From: Candidatus Nanopelagicales bacterium
GTDB taxonomy: Bacteria > Actinomycetota > Actinomycetes > S36-B12
Reading direction: 5' to 3'
DNA length: 8,153 nt
Assembly (NCBI GenBank): GCA_018399515.1
Contig: JAGYOB010000294.1
Coordinates: forward strand, 1 to 8,153
Shown here: one piece after another, positions 6,508 through 8,153 of the stretch
How the letters are laid out: each line of letters starts with the position of its first letter
Numbering within the stretch: position 1 is the stretch's first letter
The notes under the pieces: model-generated
Told to the model about the DNA's origin: nothing
Databases searched by the model: none
Seen by the model: only the letters and a program-made list of their open reading frames with translations
Program-made: the position numbers and the translations under genes

Positions 6508-6788
6508 GTCATCCGCACTGCCGCCAGATCCAGGCATCGGTTCACGATTATCTGGATGGGGAGTTGCCCGCATCGAACGCTGAGATCGTCAGTGAGCACC
6601 TGCAGTTCTGCCCGGATTGCGCCTACCTCGTCCAATTCGAATCCGCGGTGCGCGCTCGGGTCCGAGAATGCTGCTCGGCGGATGCTGCGCCACCAGAGCT
6701 GCGCGTTCGGATTTTGACCCGGATCACCCAGGTGGTGACCCAGGTGCGCGTGACCTACCGGGAGCGACCCGACGATGTGGAACGATAG
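6504..6788 (+). CDS. rsrA: Zinc-containing anti-sigma factor RsrA (RshA)
   Basis: A 94-residue ZAS-family anti-sigma factor that binds SigR when reduced and lets go when its cysteines form disulfides. The zinc motif is His32-x3-Cys36-x2-Cys39, with Cys6 exactly 26 residues before His32. This reproduces the Cys11/His37/Cys41/Cys44 arrangement of Streptomyces RsrA. The trailing Cys-Cys pair is also present (Cys56, Cys57), again at matching distance. The redox switch therefore appears complete. It overlaps sigR by four bases (ATGA) and has a strong GGAGG (6492-6496) 7 bases before its ATG, suited to coupled, near-stoichiometric production. It is soluble, with no membrane segment. Confidence 0.95.
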   Translation: MSHPHCRQIQASVHDYLDGELPASNAEIVSEHLQFCPDCAYLVQFESAVRARVRECCSADAAPPELRVRILTRITQVVTQVRVTYRERPDDVER

Positions 6789-6881
6789 GGTGCGGCTCGC
6801 ACTCGATGGGTCGACCCCGAGCGCGCGCTCGTTTCGTCAGAGTTCGTTTCGTGAGAGTTCGTTTCGTCAGTGGAGGTCAGC
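6789..6881 (+). promoter_or_regulatory. Repeat- and hairpin-rich leader between rsrA and bL37
   Basis: The 93-base gap holds three unusual elements. First, a small inverted repeat GTGCG-GCT-CGCAC (6790-6802) starts two bases after the rsrA stop codon. Second, a 14-base perfect palindrome CGAGCGCGCGCTCG lies at 6818-6831. Third, there is a three-copy 15-base direct repeat (6831-6870). No TAnnnT promoter is placed to start bL37 transcription, so bL37 is probably read from sigR promoters through this leader. The structures could end part of the transcripts, mark a processing site or bind a regulator; none of this can be decided from sequence. Confidence 0.45.
6831..6870 (+). repeat. Three-copy 15-base direct repeat before bL37
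   Basis: The core GTTTCGTCAG occurs at 6831-6840, 6846-6855 (one change, GTTTCGTGAG) and 6861-6870. Copies 2 and 3 are each preceded by AGTTC, giving a strict 15-base period. The array stops one base before the GGAGG ribosome binding site of bL37. Confidence 0.95.
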
Positions 6882-6956
6882 ATGAGCAAGAGGGCACGCA
6901 AGAAGCGCGACCGCAAGAAGAGTGGCGCTAACCACGGCAAGCGCCCGAATTCCTGA
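6882..6956 (+). CDS. Ribosomal protein bL37 (24 residues)
   Basis: A 24-residue, extremely basic protein (MSKRARKKRDRKKSGANHGK followed by RPNS). It matches my recollection of bL37, the small actinobacterial 50S subunit protein first seen in mycobacterial ribosome structures, including the ANHGKRPN ending. It would be a structural component of the large subunit, bound to 23S rRNA. It is well below usual gene-finder length cut-offs. Support for its reality is a strong GGAGG (6872-6876) 5 bases before the ATG, its operon position and the family match. It follows rsrA after a repeat-rich leader and is followed 12 bases later by the carrier-protein gene. Its place downstream of a redox sigma factor suggests co-expression with the stress response, which is inference. 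Confidence 0.88.
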   Translation: MSKRARKKRDRKKSGANHGKRPNS

Positions 6957-6968
6957 CAGGATGCTTCG

Positions 6969-7208
6969 GTGACGACACTGCCCACGCGAGTTGAGGTGCG
7001 TGCGGAGATGGTGGCGAGCGTGCACACCATCGTCGGCGCCGTCGGCGACAGCGTTGAAGCCGGCGATACCTTGGTGATCGTGGAGTCGATGAAGATGGAG
7101 ATCCCGGTTCTGGCTGAGGTGGCCGGCCGGATCGCCGAGATCGCTGTCGCGCCGGGAGATGTCATCCACGAAGGGGACCTGATCGCGGTCGTCGACCACC
7201 GACCCTAG
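6969..7208 (+). CDS. Stand-alone biotinyl/lipoyl carrier protein (TB7.3-like)
   Basis: A 79-residue single biotinyl/lipoyl-attachment domain. The attachment motif is ESMKMEIPV, with the acceptor Lys42 in MKM, followed by the symmetrical half GRIAEIAVAPGDVIHEGDLIAVV. MKM favours biotin over lipoate. It strongly resembles mycobacterial TB7.3 (Rv3221c), a small biotinylated protein encoded next to sigH and rshA. It has no carboxylase domain fused or nearby, so its partner enzyme is unknown; it may lend biotin to an acyl-CoA carboxylase. GTG 6969 is the start, with AGGA (6958-6961) 7 bases upstream. It lies 12 bases after bL37 and 7 bases before the next gene, consistent with one operon. Confidence 0.93.
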   Translation: MTTLPTRVEVRAEMVASVHTIVGAVGDSVEAGDTLVIVESMKMEIPVLAEVAGRIAEIAVAPGDVIHEGDLIAVVDHRP

Positions 7209-7215
7209 GAATCAT

Positions 7216-7590
7216 GTGAACAAGACCCGATTGACATTCACCGTCACCGCTGACGACACCGCCGAGGCTCTCGGCAGCGGAGACGTGCCTGTTTTGAGTA
7301 GCCCGCGACTGCTGGCCTGGTGCGAGGCGGCCTGCGTCGACGTGATGGGTGATCTGGGGCCCGATGCCACGAGCGTGGGCACCCGCGTGGAGATGGAGCA
7401 TCAGCGGGCGACTCCGATCGGAGCCTCCGTCATCGTCGCGGCCCGCCTGTCCGGGCGGGATGGCCGTCGGCACACCTTCGACGTCGTGGTCGAACACGAC
7501 CTCGGAGAGGGCCCCGTCGCCGTGGCCCACGCCACCATCACCCGAGTGGTCGTTCGCCGGGAGTCCTTCCTGGCTCGCATCACCTCCTGA
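7216..7590 (+). CDS. FlK-like hotdog-fold thioesterase family protein
   Basis: A 124-residue protein resembling the fluoroacetyl-CoA thioesterase (FlK) branch of the hotdog fold. Aligning from memory, Ser29, Glu37 and His62 fall on the FlK triad Thr42, Glu50 and His76, with the first two separated by the same 8 residues; supporting segments are SSPRLLAWCEAAC (28-40) and EHQRATPIGASV (61-72). Members hydrolyse or bind acyl-CoA thioesters. Serine replaces the FlK threonine, so fluoroacetyl-CoA specificity should not be assumed. The start is GTG 7216; the overlapping ATG at 7214 is followed at once by TGA. AGGA (7207-7210) overlaps the stop of the preceding gene and sits 5 bases before the start, implying close coupling. 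It is probably the last gene of the sigR operon. Confidence 0.82.
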   Translation: MNKTRLTFTVTADDTAEALGSGDVPVLSSPRLLAWCEAACVDVMGDLGPDATSVGTRVEMEHQRATPIGASVIVAARLSGRDGRRHTFDVVVEHDLGEGPVAVAHATITRVVVRRESFLARITS

Positions 7591-7605
7591 ACCCGATCGC
7601 ACCTG

Positions 7606-7641
7606 TCCTTGGGACAGGGCTGCTCCTTGGGACAGGGCTGC
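7606..7641 (+). repeat. Perfect 18-base tandem duplication
   Basis: TCCTTGGGACAGGGCTGC occurs at 7606-7623 and again, with no gap or mismatch, at 7624-7641. The first copy also takes part in an inverted repeat, CCTGTCC-TTG-GGACAGG (7602-7618), with a 7-base stem; the second copy lacks the left arm. It lies 15 bases after the thioesterase stop and just before the promoter of the next gene. It could be a weak terminator, an operator or a recent duplication. Confidence 0.93.
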
Positions 7642-7669
7642 GACATGGTCGTTATCTGTCTGTTATGGT
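7640..7669 (+). promoter_or_regulatory. Predicted promoter of the downstream secreted-protein gene
   Basis: TATGGT (7664-7669) is a TAnnnT -10 motif, preceded by TGT (extended -10-like), and ends 7 bases before the ATG at 7677. GCGACA (7640-7645), 18 bases upstream, is a four-of-six match to TTGACA. The tandem duplication ends within the -35 region. No Shine-Dalgarno is present, so the mRNA is probably leaderless. Confidence 0.55.
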
Positions 7670-7676
7670 CAAGTCC

Positions 7677-8153
7677 ATGCCTGATCTGACCGGGGGCGCA
7701 CCACTCGAGACCTCCCCCCGCCATGCGGCCCGTCTCGCCCGTCGCGCCCGTATCGAGGCGCGGCGACGCCGCCGACGTCAGATCGCCGTGCTCGGCGCAA
7801 CGACCGCGCTAGCCGCTGGCGCTCTGGTCGCGGTTCCGCTGGCTGTGGCCTCCCCGTCGGATGAACCGCTGGCCGTGTCGCCAACGGCTGTGCCGCAGGT
7901 GTCAGAGCAGGCGCAGGATGGCGCCGGTTCAGCTGACCCCGCGGCCGAAGTCCCGGGCACCTCATCGGATTCGCAGCCGGGCGACCAGGCCGCCGCTGGG
8001 TCACGGACGGACTCGGTCACCGAAACTGGCGCTGGTGATGGAACGGCGAGCGGGCAAACGTCGGCTCAGGATTCGGTGCAGGATGCTGCCGTCTCCTCCC
8101 GGACGCGCCAGGACTCCGCACTGGACGAGCGCGTGGTGGGAGCGGCAGCCACC
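7677..8153 (+). CDS. Secreted or membrane-anchored low-complexity protein, 3'-truncated by window edge
   Basis: The frame opens at ATG 7677 and stays open to the window end, giving 159 visible residues. I do not recognise the family. Residues 14-35 are very Arg-rich (eight of the ten residues from 26 to 35 are basic or Gln/Glu, including RRRRRR), followed by a hydrophobic segment at about 36-58 (AVLGATTALAAGALVAVPLAVA) and then a Ser/Ala/Asp/Gln/Glu/Pro-rich, probably disordered stretch (about 60-150). This pattern suits a type II-anchored or exported protein whose functional domain lies further downstream, beyond the window. A visible -10 motif 7 bases upstream and the base composition of the frame (GC-rich third positions) support it as a real gene. 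It appears to be its own transcription unit after the sigR operon. Confidence 0.75.
   Translation, partial: MPDLTGGAPLETSPRHAARLARRARIEARRRRRRQIAVLGATTALAAGALVAVPLAVASPSDEPLAVSPTAVPQVSEQAQDGAGSADPAAEVPGTSSDSQPGDQAAAGSRTDSVTETGAGDGTASGQTSAQDSVQDAAVSSRTRQDSALDERVVGAAAT

Noticed and set aside
5890..6573. 227-codon - strand frame opposite sigR
   Set aside because: Antisense shadow of sigR, with no recognisable domain and no ribosome binding site.
6831..6870. 15-base repeats as a CRISPR array
   Set aside because: Only three units, with five-base separations that are themselves repeated, and no cas genes.
7602..7618. CCTGTCC-TTG-GGACAGG hairpin as a Rho-independent terminator
   Set aside because: The stem is only seven pairs with a three-base loop and no run of T follows; reported only as part of the repeat.

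Overview
The window is ordinary high-GC actinobacterial chromosome. The gene content points to Actinomycetota, most likely Mycobacteriales or a near relative. The markers are a SigR/SigH sigma factor with its zinc anti-sigma factor, a 24-residue protein matching the actinobacterial ribosomal protein bL37, a TB7.3-like biotinyl/lipoyl carrier protein, and the SRAP-aroA-rsgA cluster seen near sigH in mycobacteria. I cannot name a genus. I see no mobile element, CRISPR array, tRNA, rRNA or phage gene, and no intergenic stretch longer than about 120 bases.

Layout. Positions 1-813 (+) carry the 3' part of a cytochrome P450 gene whose 5' end lies outside the window. It converges on a two-CBS-domain protein (797-1249, -), and upstream of that is a HisN-type inositol-monophosphatase-family phosphatase (1345-2178, -). 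A short divergent promoter region separates hisN from a DUF2231 membrane protein (2232-2681, +), whose stop codon interlocks with that of rsgA (2678-3688, -). rsgA is the second gene of an aroA-rsgA pair (aroA 3685-5001, -) joined by a GTGA overlap. aroA is divergent from an SRAP/YedK-HMCES gene (5085-5783, +). Next comes the redox-stress block on the + strand: sigR (5896-6507, with a possible longer form from 5830), rsrA (6504-6788), bL37 (6882-6956), a biotinyl/lipoyl protein (6969-7208) and an FlK-like thioesterase-fold protein (7216-7590). A separate promoter then drives a secreted or membrane-anchored low-complexity protein (7677 to beyond the window end).

How the parts work together. 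SigR and RsrA should form a thiol-redox switch: RsrA holds SigR through a zinc centre and releases it on disulfide formation. A good match to the SigR promoter (GGAAT-N18-GTT) lies just upstream of sigR and predicts positive autoregulation. An in-frame GTG about ten bases after it could produce an N-terminally extended isoform, the architecture described for Streptomyces SigR'. bL37, the carrier protein and the thioesterase follow closely, each with its own Shine-Dalgarno sequence, and may be co-induced.

A second theme is translation start type. Genes at the head of transcription units (hisN, DUF2231, aroA, sigR from its basal promoter, the last gene) have a TAnnnT -10 motif 7-8 bases before the start codon and no Shine-Dalgarno, as expected for leaderless mRNAs. 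Internal operon genes have clear Shine-Dalgarno sequences. Nothing here looks like a wholly new system. The items most worth a second look are the dual sigR start, the bL37 linkage, the repeat-rich leader before bL37, and the in-frame hexanucleotide repeat in hisN.
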